Shown: in pieces, positions 1 through 11,887 of the stretch
Position numbering within the stretch: position 1 is the first letter of the stretch
Layout of the letters: each line of letters begins with the position of its first letter
The notes under the pieces: generated by a model
Databases searched by the model: none
What the model saw: the letters and a program-made list of their open reading frames with translations, nothing else
Told to the model about the DNA's origin: nothing
DNA from: Methylobacterium sp. R2-1
Lineage (GTDB): Bacteria; Pseudomonadota; Alphaproteobacteria; Rhizobiales; Beijerinckiaceae
Reading direction: 5' to 3'
DNA length: 64,000 bases
Assembly: GCF_014191355.1 (NCBI RefSeq)
Contig: NZ_JACHWM010000002.1
Location: 1-64,000, forward strand
Translations under genes and position numbers: made by a program

Positions 1-105
1 GGCGTCGGCCACCTTCTGCAGCTCGCTCTCCGGCAGAAGCCGGAGACGATCCGGCGTCTCAAGACCCTCAAGGATCGTCGTGTCCGCTAGTGCCAATGCC
101 TTCAC
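1..105 (-). CDS. dxs: 1-deoxy-D-xylulose-5-phosphate synthase, N-terminal fragment
   Basis: The reverse strand reads from a GTG at 105 through 35 open codons to the window edge. The stretch TPDRLRLLPESELQKVADA matches the conserved N-terminus of alphaproteobacterial DXS, which usually reads like TPDDLRRLPEDQLRQVADELR. DXS condenses pyruvate and glyceraldehyde 3-phosphate with thiamine diphosphate to start the non-mevalonate isoprenoid pathway in the cytoplasm. The catalytic body lies outside the window. The GTG start is preceded by GAGAG at a workable distance. The identification rests on the N-terminal motif only, but I know no other family with it. Confidence 0.75.
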   Translation of the reverse strand, partial: MKALALADTTILEGLETPDRLRLLPESELQKVADA

Positions 106-424
106 CCGTCTCTCAATGCGTTCCCGTCGGCAGGCGGCTCCTGCAGGGCCGTACGCTCGAAGCCTCGAACGCGGCCCGCCTTCGGATCTCGCCCGCTCCC
201 CGGAAACCGCTCTCCCGGGACATATGAACGATCATTCTAGCGCAAACCGATCACGGGATACCATGATCTCGCTGCAACAGCGGCACGTCTTTCAGAGGAT
301 TCGGCTGCCTCGTCTGCCTTCAGAGTTAAGGCAGCCCCGCGATTTCACGCGTGACGCGCCATCAATTATGGATGAAGGCTGCATTGATCAACATCTCACC
401 CGCTCTTCTCAAGGCTGTCGCCCG
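106..424. other. Divergent intergenic region between dxs and a small secreted protein
   Basis: About 320 bases lie between the dxs start and the next plus-strand start. The plus frame is open through it, but the translation is arginine/serine-rich with no recognisable domain. The stretch near 230-400 is less GC-rich than its surroundings, as expected for promoters firing both ways. I see no clear operator or structured RNA. Confidence 0.4.
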
Positions 425-679
425 ATGCCTATCGCCGCAACGTTACCGGCTACGGTCGCGCTGGCGCTCGTCCTGATCAGCGGGAGCGTGGCCTGGGCGG
501 CGGATGCCGGCAGGACCCGCCTCAACACGGTGCACTGCCCCGACGACGTGCGCTGCCGCCGTCCGCCGGGACCGCCGGACAGGGACATCCGCCCCCTGAT
601 CGAGCCACTCGGACGGCCCTGCGGCTTCCGCTGGAGGGAGACGCCGTCCGGCCCGCGCCGCGTCCGGGTCTGCTACTGA
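425..679 (+). CDS. Small secreted cysteine-containing protein, unknown function
   Basis: The product has 84 residues. Residues 1-25 form a signal peptide (hydrophobic core ATVALALVLISGSVAW, AxA-type cleavage near WAADA). The mature part is only about 58 residues, rich in Pro and Arg, with four cysteines (38, 44, 66, 83) that could form two disulfides in the periplasm. The frame stays open upstream to position 80, but only the ATG at 425 puts the signal peptide at the N-terminus. It ends 7 bases before the nuclease gene and may be cotranscribed with it. I recognise no family. Confidence 0.55.
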   Translation: MPIAATLPATVALALVLISGSVAWAADAGRTRLNTVHCPDDVRCRRPPGPPDRDIRPLIEPLGRPCGFRWRETPSGPRRVRVCY

Positions 680-686
680 GCCGGCA

Positions 687-1568
687 ATGGCGCTGCGTCC
701 CCTCGTTCCGGCCCTTCTCCTCCTCGCCCTCTCCCACGCGGCGGCGTCGCAGGCCTTGCCGGAGGCGCCGGCCTGCCCGGCCCTGTTCGCGGACGGCCGG
801 GCGCCGGCCCTCACCAACCCGAAGCTCGCGGACGGAGCCGTCCCACTCTGTTTCGAGGTCTTCGCCGTCCTGCATTCGGGCGCGTCGCGCACGCCGCTCT
901 ACGCCGCCGAACACCTGACGCGCCGGAGCGTGTCCGCTGCCCGGCGGGTCGAGCGCGCCGATGCCTTCCACGACGAGGACCGCCTGCCCGAGGACGACCG
1001 GGCGAGCCTCGCCGACTACGTCCGAAGCGGATACGACCGCGGCCATCTCGCGCCGGCCGGCGACATGCCGAGCGCGGTGGCCCAGGCCGAGTCCTTCAGC
1101 CTCGCCAATATCGTGCCCCAGAACCGGGCGCTGAACCGCGGCCTGTGGGCGGCGATCGAGGAGAGCGTGCGCCGGCTCGCGAGCGAGCGCGGCGAGGTCT
1201 TTGTCGTGACCGGCCCGATCTTCGAGGGCCGCTCGGTCGGTGCGATCAAGGGGCGGGTGCTGGTGCCGACCCAGCTCTTCAAGGCGATCTACGATCCGCG
1301 CACCGGCGAGGCCGGGGCCTATCTCGCGCCGAACAAGGCGGGCGCGGAGTGGCGCACGGTCTCGCTCGCGACCCTGCGGGACATGGCCGGGCTCGACGTG
1401 TTCCCGGCGCTGCCCGAGGCGATCAAGGCCAAGGCCATGACGCTGCCCGAGCCGCATGAATTCTCCCGCGACGGCCATGGTCAGGAATCCTTCGCCGACT
1501 TCCTCAAGCAACTGGCCGTCGATGTGCTGCGCCGGCTCTGGCGCGAATTGATGCGCGCGATCTTCTGA
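687..1568 (+). CDS. Secreted DNA/RNA non-specific endonuclease (NucA/Serratia nuclease family)
   Basis: The 293-residue protein has a signal peptide (about 1-23) and the family signature DRGHLAPAGDM at 117-127. His120 is the expected general base, and Asn150 and Glu158 sit at the spacing expected for the Mg-binding residues of this beta-beta-alpha metal nuclease family. The enzyme would cleave DNA and RNA without sequence preference outside the cytoplasm, for nutrient salvage or competition. It lies just downstream of a small secreted protein. I see no immunity or transport gene beside it, so a role as a toxin is not supported. Confidence 0.88.
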   Translation: MALRPLVPALLLLALSHAAASQALPEAPACPALFADGRAPALTNPKLADGAVPLCFEVFAVLHSGASRTPLYAAEHLTRRSVSAARRVERADAFHDEDRLPEDDRASLADYVRSGYDRGHLAPAGDMPSAVAQAESFSLANIVPQNRALNRGLWAAIEESVRRLASERGEVFVVTGPIFEGRSVGAIKGRVLVPTQLFKAIYDPRTGEAGAYLAPNKAGAEWRTVSLATLRDMAGLDVFPALPEAIKAKAMTLPEPHEFSRDGHGQESFADFLKQLAVDVLRRLWRELMRAIF

Positions 1569-1593
1569 GTGATCTTCTGAGACGGGGGCCCCG

Positions 1594-1869
1594 ATGCCGC
1601 GCCGAAAAGCCGATGTCCTTCCCTTCCGCCCCTTCGCAGAGGATGCGGGCGTCCAGACGTTCGCCGATTTCTCGATCGAGAACGGCACCCGCCGCATCGC
1701 CCTGCACGGCAGCCTCGACATCACCCGCGACCGTGCGGGGCTGAAGCGTGCGAGGGAGCTGAAGGGCCTGTTCGAGGCTATCGCCGCCGCACTCGAAGGT
1801 GAGGACCTGCCCGAAGCCGTCCCCGACGAGCCCGAGGTATCGGAGCCGGTGCGCAACCCGTTCGCCTGA
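1594..1869 (+). CDS. Conserved hypothetical protein, 91 aa
   Basis: A small soluble acidic protein with no signal peptide or membrane segment. The middle reads FADFSIENGTRRIALHGSLD, followed by a helical stretch RAGLKRARELKGLFEAIAAAL and an acidic proline-rich tail ending NPFA. It follows the nuclease by 25 bases and has a GGGGG-type ribosome site. I recognise no domain. The motif IALHGSLDITRDRAGL looks like a conserved core of small proteins seen in Rhizobiales, but that is only an impression. Confidence 0.6.
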   Translation: MPRRKADVLPFRPFAEDAGVQTFADFSIENGTRRIALHGSLDITRDRAGLKRARELKGLFEAIAAALEGEDLPEAVPDEPEVSEPVRNPFA

Positions 1870-2090
1870 GACCCTTTCGCTCGCGTCCCCGAGATCCGAC
1901 ATCGAGCCGGCACCCGGCGGTTCGCCTTGCCCCTGCCCGGCGGCCCTGATACTCGAACACGAAATTCTTCATCCGCGAGCGGACGGCGCCCCGCGCGGCA
2001 TGGCTCGATCGAGCCAGCCTCGCGCGAGAGGCCACGCATCCGCGATCGCCGGCCTGACCGGCTCCCACGCTTCACGCAGGACGAACGCAC

Positions 2091-3743
2091 ATGGCCCGCG
2101 AATTCATCTACCACATGCGGGGTCTGACCAAGACCTATGTCGGGGGCAAGAAGGTCCTCGATAACGTCAACCTGTCCTTCTACCCCGATGCCAAGATCGG
2201 CGTGCTCGGCATCAACGGTGCCGGCAAGTCGACACTCCTGAAGATCATGGCCGGCATCGACAAGGACTGGACCGGCGAAGGCTTCGTCGCGCAAGGAGCG
2301 CGTGTCGGCTACCTGCCGCAGGAGCCGCAGCTCGACCCGAACAAGTCGGTGCGCGAGAACGTCATGGAGGGCGTGGCCGAGAAGCAGGCGCTGCTCGACC
2401 GCTACAACGAGCTCGCGATGAACTATTCCGAGGAGACGGCGGACGAGATGACCGCCCTCCAGGACCAGATCGAGGCACAGAACCTGTGGGAGCTCGACTC
2501 CAAGGTCGATCAGGCCATGGAGGCGCTGGGCTGCCCGAGCGACGAGCAGCCGGTGGCGACCCTCTCGGGTGGTGAGCGCCGCCGCGTCGCGCTCTGCAAG
2601 CTGCTCCTGTGGGAGCCGGAACTTCTGCTCCTCGACGAGCCGACCAACCACCTCGACGCCGAGACGGTGAACTGGCTCGAAGGTCACCTCAAGCAGTATC
2701 CGGGCGCGATCCTGATCGTGACCCACGACCGCTACTTCCTCGACAACGTCACGGGCTGGATCCTCGAGCTCGATCGCGGCCGGGGCATCCCCTACGAGGG
2801 CAACTACTCCGCTTGGCTGGTGCAGAAGCAGAAGCGCCTGGAGCAGGAGGGCCGCGAGGACATGGCCCGCCAGCGCTCGATCGCCCGCGAGCAGGAGTGG
2901 ATCGCCGCCTCGCCCAAGGCCCGGCAGTCGAAGTCGAAGGCGCGTATCACCCGCTACGAGGAACTGGTCGCCAAGCAGCAGCAGAAGGTCGACGCGGCCG
3001 CGCAGATCGTCATCCCGATCGACGAGCGGCTCGGGCAGAACGTCATCGAGTTCAGTCACCTCAACAAGGCCTTCGGCGACCGCCTGCTGATCGAGGATCT
3101 CTCGTTCAAGCTGCCGCCTGGCGGCATCGTCGGCGTCATCGGCCCGAACGGCGCCGGCAAGACCACGCTGTTCAAGATGATCACCGGCCAGGAGAAGCCC
3201 GATGGCGGGACGATCGAGGTCGGCGACACGGTCAAGCTCGGCTACGTCGACCAGTCGCGCGATGCGCTCGATCCCAACGCCACCGTCTGGCAGGAGATCT
3301 CGGGCGGCAACGACATCATCTATTTCAACAAGCGCGAGATCAATTCGCGCGCCTACTGCGCGGCCTTCGCCTTCAAGGGCGGTGATCAGCAGAAGAAGGT
3401 CGGCACGCTCTCGGGCGGCGAGCGCAACCGCGTGCATCTGGCCCGCACGCTCAAGGGCGGCGCCAACGTGCTGCTGCTCGACGAGCCGACCAACGACCTC
3501 GACATGGAGACGCTGCGGGCGCTCGAGGACGCGCTGGAGGATTACGCAGGCTGCGCCGTCATCATCAGCCACGATCGCTGGTTCCTGAACCGCATCGCGA
3601 CCCACATCCTCGCCTTCGAGGGCGAGAGCCACGTCGAGTGGTTCGAGGGCAACTTCTCGGATTACGAGGCGGACAAGAAGCGCCGGCTCGGGCTCGACTC
3701 GATTATCCCGAAGAAGCTGAAATACAAGAAGTTTTCGCGCTGA
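2091..3743 (+). CDS. ettA: Energy-dependent translational throttle protein EttA (ABC-F ATPase)
   Basis: The 550-residue cytoplasmic protein has two ABC domains, each with Walker A (GINGAGKST near 41-49; GPNGAGKTT in the second half), a signature LSGGER and Walker [10 protein letters not shown] or VLLLDEPTN, and no membrane domain. The linker between the domains, with [16 protein letters not shown] and a Lys/Gln-rich helical arm, is the P-site tRNA interaction motif of ABC-F proteins. Length and N-terminus ([15 protein letters not shown]) match E. coli EttA, about 555 residues. EttA binds the ribosomal E site and gates the first elongation steps according to ATP/ADP. It appears monocistronic, with a 220-base upstream gap. 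Confidence 0.95.
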   Translation: MAREFIYHMRGLTKTYVGGKKVLDNVNLSFYPDAKIGVLGINGAGKSTLLKIMAGIDKDWTGEGFVAQGARVGYLPQEPQLDPNKSVRENVMEGVAEKQALLDRYNELAMNYSEETADEMTALQDQIEAQNLWELDSKVDQAMEALGCPSDEQPVATLSGGERRRVALCKLLLWEPELLLLDEPTNHLDAETVNWLEGHLKQYPGAILIVTHDRYFLDNVTGWILELDRGRGIPYEGNYSAWLVQKQKRLEQEGREDMARQRSIAREQEWIAASPKARQSKSKARITRYEELVAKQQQKVDAAAQIVIPIDERLGQNVIEFSHLNKAFGDRLLIEDLSFKLPPGGIVGVIGPNGAGKTTLFKMITGQEKPDGGTIEVGDTVKLGYVDQSRDALDPNATVWQEISGGNDIIYFNKREINSRAYCAAFAFKGGDQQKKVGTLSGGERNRVHLARTLKGGANVLLLDEPTNDLDMETLRALEDALEDYAGCAVIISHDRWFLNRIATHILAFEGESHVEWFEGNFSDYEADKKRRLGLDSIIPKKLKYKKFSR

Positions 3744-3775
3744 TCGCCTGAACTTCGGCTCTCCTCCCCCGCCGT

Positions 3776-3878
3776 CTCATCCTGAGGTGCCCGCGTCGGC
3801 GGGCCTCGAAGGATCCTCCAGATCGCTCGCGATTCCTGGAAGACCTTTCGAGGCCGCTTCGCGGCCCCTCAGGGTGAG
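3776..3878. repeat. Imperfect inverted repeat of the dispersed intergenic type
   Basis: The left arm starts CTCATCCTGAGGTGCCCG and the right arm ends CGGCCCCTCAGGGTGAG. GGGCCTCGAAGG and CCTTTCGAGGCC pair inside. The element lies between the convergent ettA and deoB genes, where it could fold into a long hairpin and act as a bidirectional terminator. Its arms look like the dispersed intergenic palindromes common in Methylobacterium genomes. Confidence 0.6.
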
Positions 3879-3909
3879 GGGGAATGACGGGCGGGAGCGA
3901 GCGAGACGC

Positions 3910-5130
<1,221 letters not shown>

Positions 5131-5133
5131 GCG

Positions 5134-6762
<1,629 letters not shown>

Positions 6763-6870
6763 CGAACCCCGGCGACGAAAATCGGCCCGCCGCGCTCCGG
6801 TGTCGGGCGGGCGGGCCGAGGGGTTATAGCGCGCGGGCACTCACACGCGAATTGTCTTCGCGTCGCGCGA

Positions 6871-9051
6871 CTACTGCGCCAACCCGACCTGCACGAGGTT
6901 GTCGCTGAAGGTCGGCGAGTGGCCCATGCCGCCATAAGTCGAGGCGCTGATGACGTTCACCGCCCCGTCGCGGTTGAGTGAGTGCCAGTAGCCGAGCGAA
7001 GCGATGACGAGGCCGGGCGGCACCTCGTCGGTCACCCGCGCCTGCCCGTGGAAAGCGCCGCGGTCGTTGAACACCCGCACCAGCGCGCCTTCCGTGATCT
7101 CGCGGCTCGTCGCGTCGTGCGGGTTGATCAGGATCGTCTGCTCGCCCTGCGCCCGGACCTTGTGCGCCTCGTTGGCGTATTGCGAGTTGAGGAAGCCGTG
7201 GCTCTTCGGCGAGACGATGTTGAGGGGGTAGCGCTCGGCCTGGGCTGGGTTCGTCTCCGGGCGCTCGTTGGCCGGCACGTAGCCCGGCAGCGGGTCGAGG
7301 GGCTCACCGCCCTGGAACTGCTCGTACATCTGCCGGAAGGGCGGGGCGACGAAGTTTCCGCCGGTGATTGCGGCCTCCGAGTAGAACTCGCACTTGCCCG
7401 AAGGCGTCGGGAAGTTGCCCTCCGCGTGGGGCGTGCGCGTGGCCGGATCGCCGATGTTGAGGCGGTACCAGCCGTGCTGTCGAAAGTGATCCATGGAGAT
7501 GCCGCCGAGCTTCGGGCTCTCCCAGTCGAGATACCATTCCATGAGTTCGGCCTCGCTCATGGAGAACTGAGGCTCGGTGAAGCCGAAGGTCTTGGCGAGC
7601 CGCCGGAACAACTCGGCATTCGAGACCGTCTCGCCCGGCGGCTCGATCGCCTTCTGGTTCAGCGTGAAGAAGAAGTGGCCCCAGGAGAACATCATGTCGT
7701 CGTGCTCGGCCGCCATGGTGGCGGGGAGTAGGATGTCGGCGTAGCGCGCCGTGTCGGTGACGAAGTGCTCGCTGACGACCGTGAACAGGTCCTCGCGCGC
7801 AAGCCCGCGCTTGATCTTGGCGGTCTCGGTCGAGTTCGAGACCGGGTTGGCGTTGTAGACCATCAGGGCATGGATTCCGGGCTCGATGCCCGCTTCGCCG
7901 GTCAGCACCTCGCCGAGCTTGAGCACGTTGAGCACCCGCGTGCCCTCCGGGATCAGGTCCGGCCGGCAGACCCGGTCCCAGTGCACGGGGAATTCCCACA
8001 GCGGCATCTGGTAGACGCCGCCGCCCGGATCCTTCCAAGACCCCGTCAGGGCGGGAAGCGAGAAGATCGCGCGCAGAGCCTGGGCGCCGCCGGCGCTGCG
8101 CTCCACCGCCACGCCCGGGCGCAGGGCCGCGTTGGGGGTGGTGGCGTATTCGCGTGCCAAGTGCCGGATGTCCTCGGCCGGGATGCCGCAGATCTCGGCC
8201 GCGTATTCCGGCGTGAAGGCTCGCGCCCGCTCCTTCAGCGGCTCGAAGCCGACGGTGTGGCGCGCGATGTAGTCGTCATCGGTCAACCCCTCGGCGATGA
8301 TGACGTGGATCATCGCCATGGCGAGCGCGCCGTCGGTGCCGGGCTTCGGCATCAGGTGCCAATCGGCCTGTGCCGCCGTGCGCGAGCGGTAGGGATCGAT
8401 CACGACGACCTTCGCGCCGTTGCGTTGCGCCTCCTTCACCACGTGCCAGTGGTGGATGTTGGTCGAGACCGAATTGCAGCCCCAGATCACGATCAGCTTC
8501 GACTGCGCGAAGCTCATCGGGTCGGTGCCGTTGGTCGGGCCGACCGTGAGCAGCCACGCCGTGCACGAGCCGGAGCCGCAGAAGGTTTTCTCCGCCACCG
8601 TCGCCCCGAGGCGGTTGAAGAAGGCGTCGCCGACGGTGAGCCCCTGCACCACGCCCTCGTTGCCGAGGTAGTTGTAGGGAAGGATCGCTTCCGCCCCGTG
8701 CGCCTCGATGGTCGCGCTGAACCGGCGGTGGATCTCGGACAGTGCCTCGTCCCAGGTGATCCGCTCGAACTGTCCGCTGCCCTTCGGGCCGGCGCGGCGC
8801 ATCGGGTACAGGATGCGGTCGGGATTGTAGTGGTGCCGGTCGAAGTCCTTGAGCTTGCCGCAGAGCGCACCGCGGGTCATCGGATGGTCGGGATTGCCGC
8901 GCACGTCGATCAGTCGCCCGTCCTGGACGGTGTAGATCATCGAGCAGGTGTCCGGGCAGTCGTGCGGGCAGGCGCCCAGCCGAGTGATGGCCTCGGAAGC
9001 CGACTTGGCGGCCGCTTCGGTGTCGATCTCCGAGATGCGCTCTTCGAGCAT
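6871..9051 (-). CDS. Molybdopterin-dependent oxidoreductase with N-terminal 4Fe-4S site
   Basis: The 726-residue protein belongs to the DMSO reductase/formate dehydrogenase superfamily. Cys28, Cys32, Cys36 and Cys64 (ACPHDCPDTCS ... ALCGK) form the 4Fe-4S motif. Segments such as TWDEAL, NYLGNEG, VIWGCNSVSTN and VVIDPYRS bind bis-MGD, and the C-terminal domain (LINPHDATSREI) closes the cofactor site. There is no Tat signal, so it is probably cytoplasmic. The start MLEERISEID places the Fe-S motif at the usual distance; upstream in-frame sequence is low-quality translation. The metal ligand region FCGSGSCTAW does not decide the substrate. No electron-transfer subunit lies beside it. It could be a formate dehydrogenase-like or S/N-oxide reductase-like enzyme. 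Confidence 0.9.
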   Translation of the reverse strand: MLEERISEIDTEAAAKSASEAITRLGACPHDCPDTCSMIYTVQDGRLIDVRGNPDHPMTRGALCGKLKDFDRHHYNPDRILYPMRRAGPKGSGQFERITWDEALSEIHRRFSATIEAHGAEAILPYNYLGNEGVVQGLTVGDAFFNRLGATVAEKTFCGSGSCTAWLLTVGPTNGTDPMSFAQSKLIVIWGCNSVSTNIHHWHVVKEAQRNGAKVVVIDPYRSRTAAQADWHLMPKPGTDGALAMAMIHVIIAEGLTDDDYIARHTVGFEPLKERARAFTPEYAAEICGIPAEDIRHLAREYATTPNAALRPGVAVERSAGGAQALRAIFSLPALTGSWKDPGGGVYQMPLWEFPVHWDRVCRPDLIPEGTRVLNVLKLGEVLTGEAGIEPGIHALMVYNANPVSNSTETAKIKRGLAREDLFTVVSEHFVTDTARYADILLPATMAAEHDDMMFSWGHFFFTLNQKAIEPPGETVSNAELFRRLAKTFGFTEPQFSMSEAELMEWYLDWESPKLGGISMDHFRQHGWYRLNIGDPATRTPHAEGNFPTPSGKCEFYSEAAITGGNFVAPPFRQMYEQFQGGEPLDPLPGYVPANERPETNPAQAERYPLNIVSPKSHGFLNSQYANEAHKVRAQGEQTILINPHDATSREITEGALVRVFNDRGAFHGQARVTDEVPPGLVIASLGYWHSLNRDGAVNVISASTYGGMGHSPTFSDNLVQVGLAQ

Positions 9052-9217
9052 CGTGTTCCTCCTCGTGAGGCCGGATCTTGGCGTCCGGCTCTTGCAAGCA
9101 TCGAGCCTAACGCGGAGAGTATTAGAAAAATAGTGCGATTCTAAGAACGATCCTAAAGTACAACTGCCTCGCGAAGCTCTGAGCCCGGCACAATGATGCT
9201 CAAGGACAGGGCAGGCC

Positions 9218-10213
9218 GTGCCGAGTCGGAAGGCAGCCATCCCCTTCCTGGGCCAGTGCCCTAGATCAGCCGCCGTGCATCGCCTCGCTCTCGCCCTGCT
9301 GCCGGCCGTCCTTATCGTCTGCGCCGGATCCTCCCGCGCGGCCCCCTCGCCTGAGAGCGAGACGGTGGAGCAGGCGCTCTGCCGGCTGATCGAGGATTCG
9401 GCCAAGGCCCGCAGCCTGCCGGTGCCGTTCCTGACCCGGCTGATCTGGCGCGAGAGTTCGTTTCGCGTCGGCGTGGTGAGCCCGGCCGGCGCGCAGGGCG
9501 TGGCGCAATTCATGCCCGGCACGGCCAAGGACCGCGGGCTCGGCGATCCGTTCGATCCCGAGCAGGCGATCCCGCACGCCGCGCATTTCCTGGCCGACCT
9601 CAAGCGGCAATTCGGCAATCTCGGGCTCGCGGCGGCCGCCTATAACGGCGGCCCGGGACGCGTCTCGGCCTGGCTCGCCGGCAGCGGTGGCCTGCCCGCC
9701 GAGACACGGGCCTACGTCATCGCCATCACCGGCCGCCCGGCGGAGGATTGGCGGCCGAACGCCAGCGTCGAGATGCCGGAGGGGGCCGGTCCGGCGGCGA
9801 AGAAGCCGCAAGACAAGGCACAAGAGAAGACGGAGCAGAAAGCTGAGGACAAGCCGCCCCTGCCGGAGGCGGAGACGCAGACCTGCCTCCAGGTCACCGC
9901 CGCCTTGCGCATCCCGTCGCGCGGAGACCGCTTCGCCCTGGCGATCGAGGGCGGCCCGGCCGCGCCCTGGGGCGTGCAGCTCGCCGGCAACTTTTCCAAG
10001 TCGCTGGCGCTGGCAAGCTTCCAGCGGGCGCGCACGCGCTACACCGGCGTGATCGGCGAGGTGCGCCCGATGATCATCGGCACGCGCCTGCGCTTCCGCG
10101 GCACCCGCACCTTCTACCGGGTGCGCATCCCGGCCGAGAGCCGGGGCGCGGCCGACGGCCTCTGCCAGAAGATCCGCACTGTGGGCGGCGCCTGCATCGT
10201 CCTGAGGACATAA
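9218..10213 (+). CDS. Lytic transglycosylase (SLT domain) with C-terminal SPOR-like region
   Basis: The 331-residue envelope protein starts at GTG behind AGGACAGGGCAGG. A signal peptide ends near SSRAA. The SLT lysozyme-like domain covers about 55-160, with catalytic Glu79 in LIWRESSF, the motif GAQGVAQFMPGTA and AAAYNGGPGRV. A Lys/Glu/Pro linker (about 190-215) leads to a C-terminal domain with YTGVIGEVRPMIIG and FYRVRIPAESRGAADGLC, which looks like a SPOR peptidoglycan-binding fold. It would cut glycan strands to 1,6-anhydro ends, perhaps at the division site given SPOR. An alternative GTG at 9275 would also keep the signal peptide. Confidence 0.88.
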   Translation: MPSRKAAIPFLGQCPRSAAVHRLALALLPAVLIVCAGSSRAAPSPESETVEQALCRLIEDSAKARSLPVPFLTRLIWRESSFRVGVVSPAGAQGVAQFMPGTAKDRGLGDPFDPEQAIPHAAHFLADLKRQFGNLGLAAAAYNGGPGRVSAWLAGSGGLPAETRAYVIAITGRPAEDWRPNASVEMPEGAGPAAKKPQDKAQEKTEQKAEDKPPLPEAETQTCLQVTAALRIPSRGDRFALAIEGGPAAPWGVQLAGNFSKSLALASFQRARTRYTGVIGEVRPMIIGTRLRFRGTRTFYRVRIPAESRGAADGLCQKIRTVGGACIVLRT

Positions 10214-10267
10214 CTCCCAACGCTGCCACCGCGCGGCCATGAAACCGCCGCGACCGCCGCGTCAATC

Positions 10268-11182
10268 ATGGATCACATGATCAAGGCACTCGTCTTCCTC
10301 GTCTCCCTGGTCTGCCTCGGCCTCACCACCTTGGGCTTGAGCGGCTGCTCGCCGCTGGCGCTGTTCGATGCGCTGGGACCGCGCGACAAGGGCGGGCGCC
10401 TCGCGGTCCGCGACGCGGCCTACGGCGCGGATCCGCGTCAGCGCCTCGACGTGTTCGTGCCCACCGTGCCGGTGGAGCGGGCACCGGTACTGGTGTTCTT
10501 CTACGGCGGCTCGTGGAACAGCGGCAGCAAGGACGACTATGCCTTCGCCGCGCAGGCCTTCGCCGCCCAGGGCTTCGTGACCGTGCTGCCGGATTACCGG
10601 CTCTACCCGCAAGCGCGCTTTCCCGACTTCCTGAAGGACGGGGCGGCGGCCATCGCCTGGGTGCGCGACAACATCGCGGCGCAGGGGGGCGATCCGAACC
10701 GGATCGTACTGGCCGGCCACTCGGCGGGCGCCTACAACGCGGCGATGCTCGGGCTCGACCCGGAATACCTGCGGCAGGCCGGCGTCGATCCTCGGGCCAT
10801 CCGGGCGGTGGCCGGTCTGTCGGGTCCCTACGACTTCCTGCCCTTCGACCAGAAGACCTCGATCGATGTGTTCGGGCAGGCGCCCGATCCGGAGGCGACG
10901 CAGCCCGTCTCCTTCGCCGGCGCCCACTCGCCGCCGACCTTCCTCGCCACCGGCGACAAGGATATCGTGGTGAAGCCCCGCAACACGGCGAGTCTCGCCG
11001 CGCGCCTGCGCACCGCACGCGTGCCGGTGCAGGAGCGGGTCTACGAGGGCCTCGACCATTCCGACACGCTTCTGTCGCTTTCCGTCAGCTTCCGCCGCAA
11101 GGCGCCGGTGCTCGCCGAGATGAGCGCCTTCCTCCACCAGCACGCGGGCGCGCGCCGGCTCACCACGCTGACGATGCACTGA
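10268..11182 (+). CDS. Alpha/beta-hydrolase lipoprotein, carboxylesterase-like
   Basis: The 304-residue protein has a lipoprotein signal: hydrophobic segment to residue 26, then Cys27 in LSGC. The hydrolase fold shows an oxyanion strand LVFFYGGSWNSGS, the nucleophile elbow GHSAG with Ser152, an acid in ATGDKDIVV and His in GLDHSDT. These match the hormone-sensitive-lipase/esterase group acting on short acyl esters. The oxyanion motif reads YGGS rather than HGG. It would be membrane-anchored in the periplasm. It follows the transglycosylase on the same strand after 54 bases. Confidence 0.85.
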   Translation: MDHMIKALVFLVSLVCLGLTTLGLSGCSPLALFDALGPRDKGGRLAVRDAAYGADPRQRLDVFVPTVPVERAPVLVFFYGGSWNSGSKDDYAFAAQAFAAQGFVTVLPDYRLYPQARFPDFLKDGAAAIAWVRDNIAAQGGDPNRIVLAGHSAGAYNAAMLGLDPEYLRQAGVDPRAIRAVAGLSGPYDFLPFDQKTSIDVFGQAPDPEATQPVSFAGAHSPPTFLATGDKDIVVKPRNTASLAARLRTARVPVQERVYEGLDHSDTLLSLSVSFRRKAPVLAEMSAFLHQHAGARRLTTLTMH

Positions 11183-11224
11183 AGCCCGATCCGCGCTCGT
11201 CGGGCGAGCGCGTCGATCCGTCGA

Positions 11225-11644
11225 TCAGACCTGCCGCTCCTCCGGGATCGGCCGCGGCCGCCTGTCGGGGCCGATGGCGACGAAAGTGAAGAACCCTTCC
11301 GTCACCTTCATCGTGGCTTCGCCCTCCCGCTCCCGGCGCCAGACCTCGACCTGGATGCCCATCGAGGTGCGGCCGGTCTTCACGATCCAGGCATAGAAGC
11401 TGACCTCGTCGCCGACGAAGACCGGCCGGTGAAAGGTCATCGCCTCCGCCGAGATCGTGGCGCACCGCCCGCGTGCCCGGCGCGCGGCGACGTTGCCCGC
11501 GGCCATGTCCATCTGCGCCATCAGCCAACCGCCGAAGATATCGCCGGCGGGGTTCGTGTCGGTCGGCATCGCCACGGTGCGGATCACCGGCGGCCCGCGC
11601 TCGGTGGGCTGCGCGGACTCGGCGGAAGGCAGTTCGCTCGTCAT
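11225..11644 (-). CDS. Acyl-CoA thioesterase, hotdog fold (YciA-like)
   Basis: The 139-residue single hotdog domain contains MPTDTNPAGDIFGGWLMAQM, where Asn/Gly/Asp of the helix form the active site of YciA-type thioesterases, followed by TISAEAMTFHRPVFVGD and VTEGFFTFVAI. It would hydrolyse acyl-CoA to free acid and CoA in the cytoplasm. The ATG at 11644 gives a normal family length; the frame runs on upstream to 12388 but only as antisense of the next gene. It is convergent with the esterase gene. Confidence 0.92.
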   Translation of the reverse strand: MTSELPSAESAQPTERGPPVIRTVAMPTDTNPAGDIFGGWLMAQMDMAAGNVAARRARGRCATISAEAMTFHRPVFVGDEVSFYAWIVKTGRTSMGIQVEVWRREREGEATMKVTEGFFTFVAIGPDRRPRPIPEERQV

Positions 11645-11887
11645 CGGAGGACTTTGCGGATCATGGGGTGAGGCCAAGCGTAGCAGGTGCCATGTTGGTC
11701 GGGCCACCGCGCCCGGTGACGGTGCTCGGGACTTGTTTCGCGCCGGTTCTCGCACCCCTCGCGGACGTCGCCACACCGGTCGATCAAATGCGACGGATCG
11801 CGTTAACCGATTTTTAACCCGGCGATTGCGGCCGGCGGGCGGCTGTGAGAGCTTCATTAACGGAAGCTTAACTGCTCGGTCAGGGCC

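Noticed and set aside
522..3632. Very long minus-strand frame opposite ettA and upstream genes
   Set aside because: It is antisense to ettA and rich in Arg, Leu, Val, Glu and Asp in the pattern produced by GC-rich wobble positions. No domain is recognisable.
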